The notes beneath the pieces are model-generated. The model had not been told where the DNA came from and did no database searches. It was given only the letters and a program-made list of their open reading frames with translations. The translations under genes and the position numbers were made by a program. A stretch of 15,526 bases of DNA. Source: an uncultured Lachnospiraceae bacterium. Lineage in GTDB: Bacteria; Bacillota; Clostridia; Lachnospirales; Lachnospiraceae. Shown here in pieces: positions 8,301 to 15,254 of this stretch (position 1 is the stretch's first letter; each line of letters starts with the position of its first letter). The stretch spans positions 1 to 15,526 of the forward strand of contig CAKRHL010000037.1 in NCBI GenBank assembly GCA_934338765.1, written 5' to 3'.

Positions 8301-8891
8301 CTTTTCCACGGAGAGCTGAACCGGTGTCTTTTTGTGGACTGCGATCAAAAACTCCTCCAGCGCCATGCTTTTATCATTGCCCTTCAAAAGACCTCTGTAG
8401 CACTCCAGATATGTCTCCCTCTCCTGAAGAAAGATCCTCTCAAAGGAAGGGCTGTGAAAGAGCCGCAGTCCCTCCATGTAATGACTCTGAACAAGGGCGG
8501 TAAACTGATTGAGATCACGGATCCTGCCGGCAGAGGTGTCCGCATAAGGTACTGTAACCGTCACCGTAAAGGGAATGGACGCCACACCACAATCTGAAAG
8601 TATGCGAAACTCTCCCCGGATCACATCCCCGGGCTGGCAGTACGTCCCCCGGAACGTAAAGGATATCTCATTGCCGGTTCCATGAAAGGCCTCCTTTTCC
8701 AGGATCATGCCGCTGCATTCCGTACACACGATGCCTCTCATACTGCGTCCTCTGCGATTGGAGATCGTAAAGCTTCCCTGCGTGAGCTCTCCCGCATCCA
8801 CTGACACAGACAGCTCTGACGGACTCAGGATCATCTCCGGCATACGATATTCAAATATTCCTTTTGCATACTGATCGATCTTCTCTTTCAT
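5307..8891 (-). CDS. Large Ig-like plus helical-solenoid protein (probable DUF5717 family), function unknown
   Basis: The product has 1194 residues and no signal peptide or clear membrane segment, so it is probably cytoplasmic. Residues about 20-122 form a beta-sandwich-like domain (ELSVSVDAGELTQGSFTISN), similar in style to HYDIN- or BACON-type Ig folds. A helical spacer leads to a second beta-rich domain at about 195-290. From about 295 to 1060 it is almost wholly helical, rich in Leu, Tyr, Glu and Arg, with loosely repeated helix pairs such as a TPR-like solenoid would have. A mixed C-terminal domain ends in a charged helix. The frame extends to a TTG at 8921, but GGGAGG just before the ATG at 8891 favours the latter. 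It is first in the operon behind a TATAAT promoter. The DUF5717 label is from memory; a scaffold role is inference. Confidence 0.85.
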   Translation of the reverse strand: MKEKIDQYAKGIFEYRMPEMILSPSELSVSVDAGELTQGSFTISNRRGRSMRGIVCTECSGMILEKEAFHGTGNEISFTFRGTYCQPGDVIRGEFRILSDCGVASIPFTVTVTVPYADTSAGRIRDLNQFTALVQSHYMEGLRLFHSPSFERIFLQERETYLECYRGLLKGNDKSMALEEFLIAVHKKTPVQLSVEKRELQYPKCEKIFADRLVLHKDTWGYGEYEVRSDASFVRVERTCIRTTDFTGDTYELAFVINPDCMAIGHNFARITISSARQQLEIKVIARRYCMSDEERRLKIQQQKSVWNLYRSFLYYQAGKMSQKDYVQAATKSVAGLEQPAQEESRYGWLARVFRIHLALQEQKEEAFHLEMTRLEEQLLTIQEQEPLLYCSYYYLMYLWKPEAAERADALARIRECYQTGHSHWLILWFLLQMDESYRISAKRQSAILEQIENGCHSPLLYLELCRLYNNAPELVLELTDARAQALHWGLSNRILEEELQFRYAYLISRTRDFTGVMLQDMYKMYEERPSDDLLTMICQLLMRERRVSPDNVKWYGLGIQHKLQITDLYENYIYALEETPDMVLPDRVLLYFSYNNQLNATKKAMLYAYVIRHKDRDRTMYDSYKAAMERFTLEQVEQGRINDDLAVIYEEFLREELIDEKIAQALPSILFTREIRCSDPRIAGVVVRHRELQQEETAAFVRGRAMISVFTPEPQIFLTDREGRRYSSSIGYTVHRMVHLDHLVAKCLPFVGDNVRVLLHLYQKAVQENRTGEDVSQLRRRILGIAGLDQYFRKSLFAIQMQYYFDNFQGELLDHELEHMDWENILPRDRKNFMEYCAVRHKYEKGFEGLLLFGWEGMDPKRLLKIAGHAFTGAEEDKNLLRLAWYIFEGGEFDKPLLVYLCDHYSGTIPEMTRLWSACREFGIDIQVLSERLLAQILFTGQMAPDAYQVFFYYEEKGFNKKLIRAFLKKKAYDYLVHGEKLPEEIFESFYQHVQVEENIPCLLAVLKYLSGRSMLTGGEAVFVDYNLHQLYEKDMVLPYFQAFKDKLSLPDTLLKEQYIDYTADPEHDVRIRYAYIIDGRRQEPVTESMRDVFEGIRVKGFILFQDETVEYEILETDEVGNEIKTAPVCLSYIDQMSGMEGMSGYQMLNRMLQSGRSQDVLLDQMQEYAEKRAIVKFLMKPDDGGRGNNDRR

Positions 8892-8935
8892 GGTGCCTCC
8901 CATATCCGGCTTGCAATTCAAGCATAATTAATAGA

Positions 8936-8965
8936 ATTATACCATTTCGCACGTTAGCTTTTCAA
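8936..8965 (-). promoter_or_regulatory. Promoter of the four-gene unknown operon
   Basis: TTGAAA (-35, 8960-8965) and a perfect TATAAT (-10, 8936-8941) are 18 bases apart on the minus strand, between the rfbC terminator and the start at 8891. The predicted leader is about 40 bases, with no obvious regulatory structure. Confidence 0.75.
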
Positions 8966-8999
8966 GTACCATCCCCATATAAGTAAAATGCCGGGAACG

Positions 9000-9032
9000 A
9001 AAAAATCTCCGGCACCATATGATGCCGGAGAT
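9000..9032 (-). terminator. Intrinsic terminator after rfbC
   Basis: On the minus strand ATCTCCGGCA pairs perfectly with TGCCGGAGAT (10 bp) around an 8-base loop, followed by a T tract (9000-9005). It lies 25 bases beyond the rfbC stop and isolates the downstream four-gene operon from rfbC transcription. Confidence 0.93.
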
Positions 9033-9056
9033 CCTCAAGATCTGCGCTTATGCAAA

Positions 9057-9620
9057 TTAATAATCTAATGCAATATCCTCTGAAAATGCCGGATGTTTGC
9101 CATCCTTCTCAGAAATGTTTGGCACAACGCCCTCCGGGATCGGCCACTCTACTCCGATGGTCTCATCATTCCACATAATGCCTGCTTCGGAAGAAGGATC
9201 ATAGAAATCAGTACACTTATATGCAAACTCTGCTGTATCGGAAAGTACATAAAATCCGTGTGCAAATCCCTCCGGAATATAGAACATGTTTTTCTTTTCC
9301 GCAGTCAGGGTGACACCAAACCACTTTCCGTATGTCTTGGAACCCCGGCGGATATCCACTGCCACATCAAACACCTCGCCGCTGAGTACACGTACCAGCT
9401 TGCCCTGTGTATGATTCTTCTGATAATGAAGTCCGCGAAGCACTCCCCTGATAGAACTGGACTGGTTGTCCTGTACAAAGACCATATCAAGTCCTGCCTC
9501 TTTAAACGCATTGTAATTATATGTCTCCATAAAATATCCGCGGTTATCACCAAATACCTTTGGCTGGATCAGATAAAGCCCCTCGATCTCGCCACATTTT
9601 TCAAAAGTAAAATTACCCAT
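9057..9620 (-). CDS. rfbC: dTDP-4-dehydrorhamnose 3,5-epimerase
   Basis: RmlC/RfbC epimerises C3 and C5 of dTDP-4-keto-6-deoxyglucose, the third step of dTDP-L-rhamnose synthesis for cell-wall polysaccharides; it is a cytosolic cupin. The 187-residue product has DNRGYFMETY (25-34), FVQDNQSSS (48-56), GVLRGLHYQ (59-67) with the expected catalytic His65, QGKLVRVLSGEVFDVAVD, FAHGFYVLS (119-127), the expected catalytic Tyr134, and WNDETIGVEW near the end. Length is typical. The frame extends to 9686, but the ATG at 9620 follows AAAGGTG and gives the normal N-terminus. It stands 59 bases after the MerR-like gene; no other rhamnose gene is in the window, so rfbA, rfbB and rfbD must be elsewhere or absent. 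It has a probable own promoter (9677-9705) and a strong terminator. Confidence 0.96.
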   Translation of the reverse strand: MGNFTFEKCGEIEGLYLIQPKVFGDNRGYFMETYNYNAFKEAGLDMVFVQDNQSSSIRGVLRGLHYQKNHTQGKLVRVLSGEVFDVAVDIRRGSKTYGKWFGVTLTAEKKNMFYIPEGFAHGFYVLSDTAEFAYKCTDFYDPSSEAGIMWNDETIGVEWPIPEGVVPNISEKDGKHPAFSEDIALDY

Positions 9621-9676
9621 TTTCTTAATCACCTTTCCTTTTGTATCATAAAATTTCTTCTGATCATATTTATTGT

Positions 9677-9705
9677 ATTCTAGCACGATGGTAACGACTT
9701 CGCAA
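9677..9705 (-). promoter_or_regulatory. Probable rfbC promoter
   Basis: TTGCGA (9700-9705) and TAGAAT (9677-9682) are 17 bases apart on the minus strand, overlapping the 3' end of the MerR-like gene. Both boxes are imperfect. If active, it would let rfbC be expressed apart from the two upstream genes, with a leader of about 50 bases. Confidence 0.45.
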
Positions 9706-10555
9706 ATAATTTTTTGCGTTTTGATTTTTTACGGGCTTTCCGCCGGTTCTTTCTGCCAAACTCCGTCACTTCTCCGGCCTCCTCCTGTGCTGCCGCAACT
9801 TCTCTGGCAGCTTCTGTGGCATCTCCCGTCACCGGCGTATCCTCCGGCCGGCTGTCTTCCTGCTCTGCCTTATGATTTCCGGAAGCCTCCTCGCCTTTTA
9901 CCTGCTGAAGGATCTCCTTTAACAGATGAAGCTGTCTCTCCTGCAGCTCCTCCTTCTGCATCAACAGGTAATTCATCTCCTTCTGCAGCCGCACCGTTAC
10001 CTCCTCGCAGATACGTTTTTCCGACTCCTGACTTACCTCTTCCATGGAAGACCGGATCATCTGCCGCATCATAGTTTCAAACTGCCTCAGCCTCTCTAGG
10101 GATGCTGCCTGGGTCTGTCCGTATTTCGTCTGGACTCCCGCACTTTTTTCCTTGCTCTGCTCCAGCTCATAACTTTTCTCCTGCCAGGTTTTCTGCCGTT
10201 TCTCATAGCGGTCTCTGGCATGCTCGATCGAGGTCACAGAGCCCTTGGCATGCTCCAGTGCCTCCCGCATAACCTGACCGTTCAACTCCTCCCGCAGCTG
10301 ATAGAGGATCTTGGAATCCATGTTCTCTACCCGTTCCAGATCCGGAAGCAGCTTCTTGATCGCCTTCAGCTGGAATCCCTGCTCCTTCAGATCCTTGACG
10401 GAACGCAGCAGCCGTATCTCCGAGTCCCTGTAATATCTGTGTCCCAGCTCATTTCTTGGAATCGGCAGCTCCAGCTCTTCCTCCCAGTATCGGAGCACAT
10501 GATTCTCCACCTCCAGCATTTTTGATGCATCTGATATCATATATCCTTTTTCCAT
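9680..10555 (-). CDS. MerR-type HTH protein with long coiled coil and basic tail
   Basis: The N-terminal 75 residues are a MerR-family winged helix: MISDASKMLEVENHVLRYWE, then PIPRNELGHRYYRDSEIRLL and a third helix with EQGFQLKAIKKLLP. These bind DNA. Unlike metal or drug sensors, the rest is a long charged coiled coil (about 85-225, with repeated Glu/Gln/Arg/Leu heptads), an acidic Ala/Glu linker, and a strongly basic end (RKNRRKARKKSKRKK). No cysteine sensor site is visible. This layout recalls RacA-type chromosome-anchoring proteins more than classic MerR regulators, but I cannot assign it. The frame is open to 10576; I prefer the ATG at 10555, which has GAGGA five bases upstream, giving 291 residues. 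It follows the three-TM gene by about 35 bases, so both are likely co-transcribed. Confidence 0.88.
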   Translation of the reverse strand: MEKGYMISDASKMLEVENHVLRYWEEELELPIPRNELGHRYYRDSEIRLLRSVKDLKEQGFQLKAIKKLLPDLERVENMDSKILYQLREELNGQVMREALEHAKGSVTSIEHARDRYEKRQKTWQEKSYELEQSKEKSAGVQTKYGQTQAASLERLRQFETMMRQMIRSSMEEVSQESEKRICEEVTVRLQKEMNYLLMQKEELQERQLHLLKEILQQVKGEEASGNHKAEQEDSRPEDTPVTGDATEAAREVAAAQEEAGEVTEFGRKNRRKARKKSKRKKLFAKSLPSC

Positions 10556-10590
10556 AACCATCCTCATTTCATTCATAATACTGATCTCTG

Positions 10591-11415
10591 TTACATAAAC
10601 TCTTCTAAGATTTCCTCAAACAGCTTTGCCTTTTCCGCAGCCGCTGTTTCCGACAACATATTCTGCCGTCCGGCAATATCCCGGTCCAGCTGCATTTCCT
10701 CACGGAAAGATTCCAACAGCTCCTTGATCTCTGTCAGAGCCGGCAGACCGGATCCCGCCGCTTCCGCCGCTGGCTGCACATCACCTGCAGTATCCGCCGT
10801 CTCTGCCCCGGCTGCTGCCACCTCCTGCGCCGCCATATCCTCCGGCTTAAAATACTCCATCCGGTATTTTTCCGTTGCCTCCTGATGAAAATATTCATTT
10901 TCCAGACGGGCGCGCATGGTATTTTCCATATAATCGATCAACTGGATCCGGAACACCCGCAGACATTTGTGAGTGTCAAAGAATACCTCCGACGCCCCCT
11001 GCACACAAAGCAGCAGAAGCGTTACCAGCCCCGTCACCCAAAACCATTCCGCAGGCATACCGTAATAGCCTGCCAAAAAACAGCAAAGCCCTGCTCCCGC
11101 CGCAATGAGACCTGAGAAATAAAATCCCATGTTTTCCCAGGTCTGCAGGGAAACGCCCAGAAAGTGATAATGATACAGATAACGATCCACAAAGTTCTCT
11201 ACATTGTGTACACTGATGTGCAGCTTATAGTAAGCTTCAAATTTGGACATCATCGATTTCATCCAGCGGTTTCCCGTGGTTCCCATCTGATTGGAATCCC
11301 ACAGCAGCTTATGAAAAAGCCCGTAGCTGACCGCTTTTAAAATGACTGACACCGCACAGACCGCCATCAGTGCAAATAACACATTATAATTTTCCAATTG
11401 TGCTTTCATATTCAT
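10591..11415 (-). CDS. Three-TM membrane protein, function unknown
   Basis: I do not recognise this 274-residue protein. Hydrophobic segments lie at about residues 12-33, 97-118 and 124-144. Between the first two is a polar stretch rich in Tyr, His and Met (for example YYKLHISVHNVENFVDRYLYHYHF). After the third comes an amphipathic region with many charged residues, an Ala/Glu-rich flexible linker (about 195-222), and a C-terminal helix ending EKAKLFEEILEEFM. AAAGGACAGGA precedes the start; the ATG two codons in (11409) is equally possible. It is the first gene of the minus-strand run that continues into the MerR-like gene, suggesting a membrane partner for that DNA-binding protein, which is inference. 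It is divergent from the protease gene across 171 bases. Confidence 0.83.
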   Translation of the reverse strand: MNMKAQLENYNVLFALMAVCAVSVILKAVSYGLFHKLLWDSNQMGTTGNRWMKSMMSKFEAYYKLHISVHNVENFVDRYLYHYHFLGVSLQTWENMGFYFSGLIAAGAGLCCFLAGYYGMPAEWFWVTGLVTLLLLCVQGASEVFFDTHKCLRVFRIQLIDYMENTMRARLENEYFHQEATEKYRMEYFKPEDMAAQEVAAAGAETADTAGDVQPAAEAAGSGLPALTEIKELLESFREEMQLDRDIAGRQNMLSETAAAEKAKLFEEILEEFM

Positions 11416-11451
11416 CCTGTCCTTTCATAAATAATGTTTCTTTTATGATAG

Positions 11452-11468
11452 ACGGACACGCTTTCCGT
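11452..11468. repeat. Small inverted repeat in the divergent intergenic region
   Basis: ACGGA and TCCGT are separated by 7 bases in the 171-base gap between the three-TM gene and the protease gene. It could be an operator for either direction, but five-base arms are short and may be chance. Apart from this and the -10 at 11546-11554 I see nothing else clear in this gap. Confidence 0.2.
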
Positions 11469-11545
11469 GAACAGATGGCATCGGTTGTCATTTTTATATT
11501 TCCTTCGACAAAAAGGGATACCTACACGTTTTTTTCATCATTTTA

Positions 11546-11554
11546 TGCTACAAT
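11546..11554 (+). promoter_or_regulatory. Extended -10 promoter of the protease gene
   Basis: TGCTACAAT is an extended -10 (TGn plus TACAAT), placed 32 bases before the ATG at 11587. No good -35 is visible; the upstream stretch is T-rich. AAAGGAG (11572-11578) then serves as ribosome binding site. Confidence 0.55.
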
Positions 11555-11586
11555 ATATGATAGATCATGCGAAAGGAGATCCGCCT

Positions 11587-13701
11587 ATGAATGTAAATAA
11601 GAAAAAAGCAAAAAAACTGACTGTCATGGGACTGACTGCCGCACTTGCGCTGACCACTGTATTGTCCGGCTTTCCTGTCGTCTCTGCCAGTGCTTCTTCC
11701 CTGTCAGTCATTGAACGTGTAGATACATCAAACAACAGCGGTCTGATCCGCTCAAAATATGTGGACGAAAACGGACAGGAGATCCCGCTCACCTCTCAAG
11801 CCTCCGGCAGGAATGGGCGCACGCGTTCTGCCGTTGATCTTCCGGCAAGCTACGACTCCCGCGACCAAGGCTGTGTCACCCCCATCAAGAATCAGGGCGT
11901 AACCGGCAGCTGCTGGGCATTTGCCGCCCTCAAGTCACTGGAAGCCGACAGCATCCTTCAGAATCTCTCGGATCTTGCCAATACCGATTACTCAGAAAGT
12001 CATCTGACCTGGTACACCTATCATCATCTGACCGATTCGTCAAACAGTCTGTACGGAGATTATATTTTTCTCCCGACGACAGACTCCGGTGACTGCTATA
12101 ATCTCGGCGGAAACGCTTACTATGCAAGCTTCATCCTGGCAAACTGGTGGGGTGCCGTATCCGAGGAGGAGGCTCCGTTTTCTGCGGAGAATAATCAGGC
12201 ACTGCGCAAAATGGTACGGTCTATGTCCCAAAAATCGGACTCACTCCGCACCCGGTCCGAGATCCATTTAAAGGACATGAGCTTTTATGACCCGTCTGAC
12301 ATCTCCGGCATCAAGGAGGCTGTGATGGAACACGGAGCCGTGGATGTCTCTGTCTACTTTGACGCCTCCAACATGTACCATGATTCTGCCACGACATCCG
12401 CTTATGAGGACAGCTATACCTCTGACGATGCCAACCACTGCGTCACCATCGTGGGATGGGATGACAGCTTTAACACTTATTCCGGAAGTGCCCCTGCACC
12501 CGGTGCGTGGCTGATCGCCAACAACTATGGCGAGAAGTACACCAACAGCATGGATGGCTATTACTGGCTCTCCTATTATGATACCTCTCTCTGTGAGATC
12601 TCTACTTTCGAGGCAGAATCCACCGATCAATACGACACCAATTTCCAATACGATGGATTTGGCTGGGGTGATCTCTATCAGGATACCTCTGATATTGCTT
12701 TTGCCAATGTCTTTACAAACGGCACAGACGCTGCCCGCCGGCTGGAAGCCGCCGGATTTTATACTGCCGGTGACGATCAGTCTTACAAGATCGAGGTATA
12801 CAGACAGCCCACAGGCTCTGACCCCGACAGCGGTGCTTTGATCCCGCAGTGTACCACTTATGGGACAGTCCCACATTCCGGATACCATACGATCCCTCTC
12901 TCCTCCCCTGCTACCGTTGCAGCCGGCGAAACCTTCTCCATCGTAGTAACCTTTTATGCTGAGGACGGCAATACGATCTATGTACCAATTGAAGGACAGA
13001 GCACTCCTTTGTCTACACAGTATCACAGCAGCTCCGGTCAGAGCTATGTGTACTCCGACGGCGCCTGGATGGATAACACCTCTGTCACCCTGGGGATGCA
13101 TCATCTCAACATGAATAACGTCTGCCTAAAGGTATTGGCTACCACCCTCTCCGATACAGAGCCTGAGGAATCCGAGGAACCGACAACAGCTCCATCCACA
13201 GAAGCACCGGCAGACACAGACCGGCCGGCCACAGGTGATGTTACCCCGTCTGTCACTCCGGATAGCAGCAGCGCACCATCCCCGGAGATTTCCTCCCGTC
13301 CGTCGCCTGATTCCTCCGCTTCTGCATCTGCCTCTCCATCTCCATCACCATTTCCATCACCAAAAGCTCCAACGGCCTCCCCTGTCAACACCACAGCTGC
13401 CTCACCGGCTCCATCCGCCACTGTCTCCCCATCACCGGACAACACCTCAACCGGTATGGTAGTTGTGATCCAAAAGAAAAAGGTTACTCTGCGCAAGGGA
13501 AAAACCGTCAGAATACCGATCCGGGTAACACCTGCCGACAGCTTCCGTAAGCTGACCTTCCGATCAAAAAATAAAAAGATCGCCACCATCAATAAAAACG
13601 GAAAAATAAAAGCAAAGAAAAAAGGAAAAACAAAGATCATCATTAAAACACCGGACGGAATCCGCACCTCCATAAAGGTTGTGGTGAAAAAACGAAAATG
13701 A
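11587..13701 (+). CDS. Secreted papain-family (C1) cysteine protease with lectin-like, linker and Ig-like regions
   Basis: The 704-residue product starts with a signal peptide (MNVNKKKAKKLTVMGLTAAL, then a hydrophobic core; cleavage probably after ASA at residue 36). The papain domain (about 75-335) has all catalytic residues: Gln103 in KNQG, Cys109 in GSCWAFA, His284 in NHCVTIVGWDD and Asn312 in WLIANNYG, where the usual NSWG is NNYG. Residues about 344-518 look like the lectin-like domain often behind clostridial C1 proteases (AARRLEAAGFYT; FSIVVTFY). A Pro/Ser/Thr/Ala linker (about 521-623) leads to a very basic Ig-like (BIG2-type) domain with VTLRKGKTVRIPIRV and KKIATINKNGKIKAKKKGKT. There is no LPXTG anchor; the basic end may bind wall polymers. 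The frame opens at 11467, but AAAGGAG and the signal peptide fix the ATG at 11587. Confidence 0.94.
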   Translation: MNVNKKKAKKLTVMGLTAALALTTVLSGFPVVSASASSLSVIERVDTSNNSGLIRSKYVDENGQEIPLTSQASGRNGRTRSAVDLPASYDSRDQGCVTPIKNQGVTGSCWAFAALKSLEADSILQNLSDLANTDYSESHLTWYTYHHLTDSSNSLYGDYIFLPTTDSGDCYNLGGNAYYASFILANWWGAVSEEEAPFSAENNQALRKMVRSMSQKSDSLRTRSEIHLKDMSFYDPSDISGIKEAVMEHGAVDVSVYFDASNMYHDSATTSAYEDSYTSDDANHCVTIVGWDDSFNTYSGSAPAPGAWLIANNYGEKYTNSMDGYYWLSYYDTSLCEISTFEAESTDQYDTNFQYDGFGWGDLYQDTSDIAFANVFTNGTDAARRLEAAGFYTAGDDQSYKIEVYRQPTGSDPDSGALIPQCTTYGTVPHSGYHTIPLSSPATVAAGETFSIVVTFYAEDGNTIYVPIEGQSTPLSTQYHSSSGQSYVYSDGAWMDNTSVTLGMHHLNMNNVCLKVLATTLSDTEPEESEEPTTAPSTEAPADTDRPATGDVTPSVTPDSSSAPSPEISSRPSPDSSASASASPSPSPFPSPKAPTASPVNTTAASPAPSATVSPSPDNTSTGMVVVIQKKKVTLRKGKTVRIPIRVTPADSFRKLTFRSKNKKIATINKNGKIKAKKKGKTKIIIKTPDGIRTSIKVVVKKRK

Positions 13702-13703
13702 AA

Positions 13704-13744
13704 AAAGGGTCCTTCTGACATATCATATGTCGGAAAGACCCTTT
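13704..13744. terminator. Bidirectional terminator between the protease gene and cysS
   Basis: AAAGGGTC pairs with GACCCTTT, and after one mismatch TTCTGACATA pairs with TATGTCGGAA around a TCA loop, giving a stem of about 18 bp. On the minus strand it ends in six Ts, so it is a strong stop for cysS. On the plus strand only three Ts follow, so it is weaker for the protease gene. Confidence 0.9.
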
Positions 13745-13757
13745 CCTCGTCTGTAGT

Positions 13758-15164
13758 TTATACTAAGTTCCAGACAGTTCCTTCTCTGGTATCCTTGATC
13801 TCAACGCCACGGTCCAGCAGCTCCTGACGGATCGCATCTGCTCTGGCAAAATCCTTTTCCTTTCTGGCCGCCTGACGCTCGGCAATCTTCTCCTCCACAA
13901 AGGCGGTCAGCTCATCATCCGCCTGACTCTCCTCTGCCTCTGCCGTAAGGTCAAGAGAAAATACCTGATCAAAATCTTCTACCAGATATCTCTTGGACGC
14001 ATCACTGATATCTGCCTTAAGCACATCATACAATACCGTCAACGCCTGAGACGTATTGATGTCACTGCCCATAGCCTCCGCAAAGGCATCCTGATACGGC
14101 TTCACTTCATCCATATCCGGCTCGCCCTCCCCGGAAAGTGCTGCCACTCTCTTGCGCAGCTTATCATATGCTACCTTGGAATTGTCCAGCACATCATAGG
14201 TAAACAAAAGTGGTTTACGATAATGAGACTGCAGACAGAAGAAGCGGTATACAAGAGGATCATATCCCTTTTCCTCGAGAAGAGATACGGTCAGGAACTC
14301 GCCCTTTGACTTACTCATCTTACCGGATTTATCATTTAAATGCTGCACATGGAACCAGTAATTGCACCATTTGTGTCCCAGATATGACTCACTCTGTGCG
14401 ATCTCGTTAGTATGATGTGGGAATATATTGTCCACACCGCCACAATGAATATCAAGATACTCACCTAAATGCTTCATACTGATGCAGGAGCACTCAATAT
14501 GCCAGCCCGGATATCCCACGCCCCATGGGCTGTCCCATTTCAGCTCCTGATCCTCAAACTTTGACTTGGTAAACCAGAGAACGAAATCGGTCTTGTTGCG
14601 CTTATTCTCATCCTCCTCCACGTCGTCACGGACACCTACCTGCAGGTTCTCCTCATTCTGACCGGAAAGCACATAATACTCCTTGAGCTTGCTGGTATCA
14701 AAATAAACATTGCCCCCTGCCACGTAAGCATACTCCTTCTCCAGAAGTACCTCGATCATATGGATAAACTCCGGAATACAGTTGGTCGCAGGCTCTACGA
14801 TCTCCGGAATCTTGATATTAAGCTTGTCACAATCTGCAAAGAAAGCCTTGCGGTAAAACTCTGCGATCTCCATGACTGTCTTGTGCTCACGCTTTGCTCC
14901 CGCCAGCATCTTATCCTCACCGGTATCCGCATCACTGGTCAGATGACCTACGTCTGTAATATTCATACAACGCTTCACATCATAGCCGGCATAGCCCAGA
15001 TACTTCTCCAGCACATCCTCCATCATGTAACTGCGGAGATTTCCGATATGTGCAAAATGATATACCGTCGGTCCACAGGTGTACATCTTTACCTTTCCCT
15101 CCTCGATCGAATGGAACGGCTCCACCTTCTTGGTCAATGTATTATAAAGTGATAATTCCCTCAT
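13758..15164 (-). CDS. cysS: Cysteinyl-tRNA synthetase
   Basis: This class I synthetase charges tRNA-Cys with cysteine using ATP. The 468-residue product has the HIGH-type motif HIGN (39-42) after MYTCGPTVY, and KMSKS at 282-286 in SGKMSKSKGE. Zinc ligands expected for the family are in place: Cys30 (YTCGP), Cys225 (HIECS), His250 and Glu254 (HHTNE). It ends with the usual helical anticodon-recognition region (QAARKEKDFARADAIRQELL). The frame extends four codons further, but GGAG six bases before the ATG at 15164 supports MRELSLYN as the start. It is monocistronic here, with its own promoter and a strong terminator, convergent with the protease gene. No T-box leader is visible. Confidence 0.98.
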   Translation of the reverse strand: MRELSLYNTLTKKVEPFHSIEEGKVKMYTCGPTVYHFAHIGNLRSYMMEDVLEKYLGYAGYDVKRCMNITDVGHLTSDADTGEDKMLAGAKREHKTVMEIAEFYRKAFFADCDKLNIKIPEIVEPATNCIPEFIHMIEVLLEKEYAYVAGGNVYFDTSKLKEYYVLSGQNEENLQVGVRDDVEEDENKRNKTDFVLWFTKSKFEDQELKWDSPWGVGYPGWHIECSCISMKHLGEYLDIHCGGVDNIFPHHTNEIAQSESYLGHKWCNYWFHVQHLNDKSGKMSKSKGEFLTVSLLEEKGYDPLVYRFFCLQSHYRKPLLFTYDVLDNSKVAYDKLRKRVAALSGEGEPDMDEVKPYQDAFAEAMGSDINTSQALTVLYDVLKADISDASKRYLVEDFDQVFSLDLTAEAEESQADDELTAFVEEKIAERQAARKEKDFARADAIRQELLDRGVEIKDTREGTVWNLV

Positions 15165-15222
15165 GACACTCTCCATTTCTGTGCATAGTACACGTTTTTC
15201 TTTATTTCATATCTCATCCTAT

Positions 15223-15251
15223 ACTGTACAGGATTTTTGCCGTTTCTTCAA
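15223..15251 (-). promoter_or_regulatory. Probable cysS promoter
   Basis: TTGAAG (15246-15251) and TACAGT (15223-15228) are 17 bases apart on the minus strand. The predicted leader is only about 50 bases. A short inverted repeat, ATCCT and AGGAT nine bases apart, covers the -10 and might be an operator, but this is weak. Confidence 0.45.
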
Positions 15252-15254
15252 GTC

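Noticed and set aside
8892..8921. TTG start ten codons upstream for the large 1194-residue protein
   Set aside because: GGGAGG directly precedes the ATG at 8891, and the TTG has no such site and lies close to the predicted transcription start.
12268..13104. Minus-strand open frame of 278 codons opposite the protease gene
   Set aside because: It is antisense to the conserved papain and lectin-like regions, has no ribosome binding site I can support, and its protein looks like a low-complexity Gly/Val/Ile shadow.
13235..13462. Low-complexity CCATCA-like repeats in the protease gene, considered as a tandem repeat or CRISPR-like array
   Set aside because: They are irregular and in frame, and simply encode the Pro/Ser linker; there are no constant repeats with unique spacers.
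13101..13721. Minus-strand open frame of 206 codons opposite the protease linker and Ig-like domain
   Set aside because: It mirrors the repetitive Pro/Ser/Thr coding stretch (giving Gly/Asp/Glu repeats) and runs into the terminator hairpin; a shadow of biased codons.
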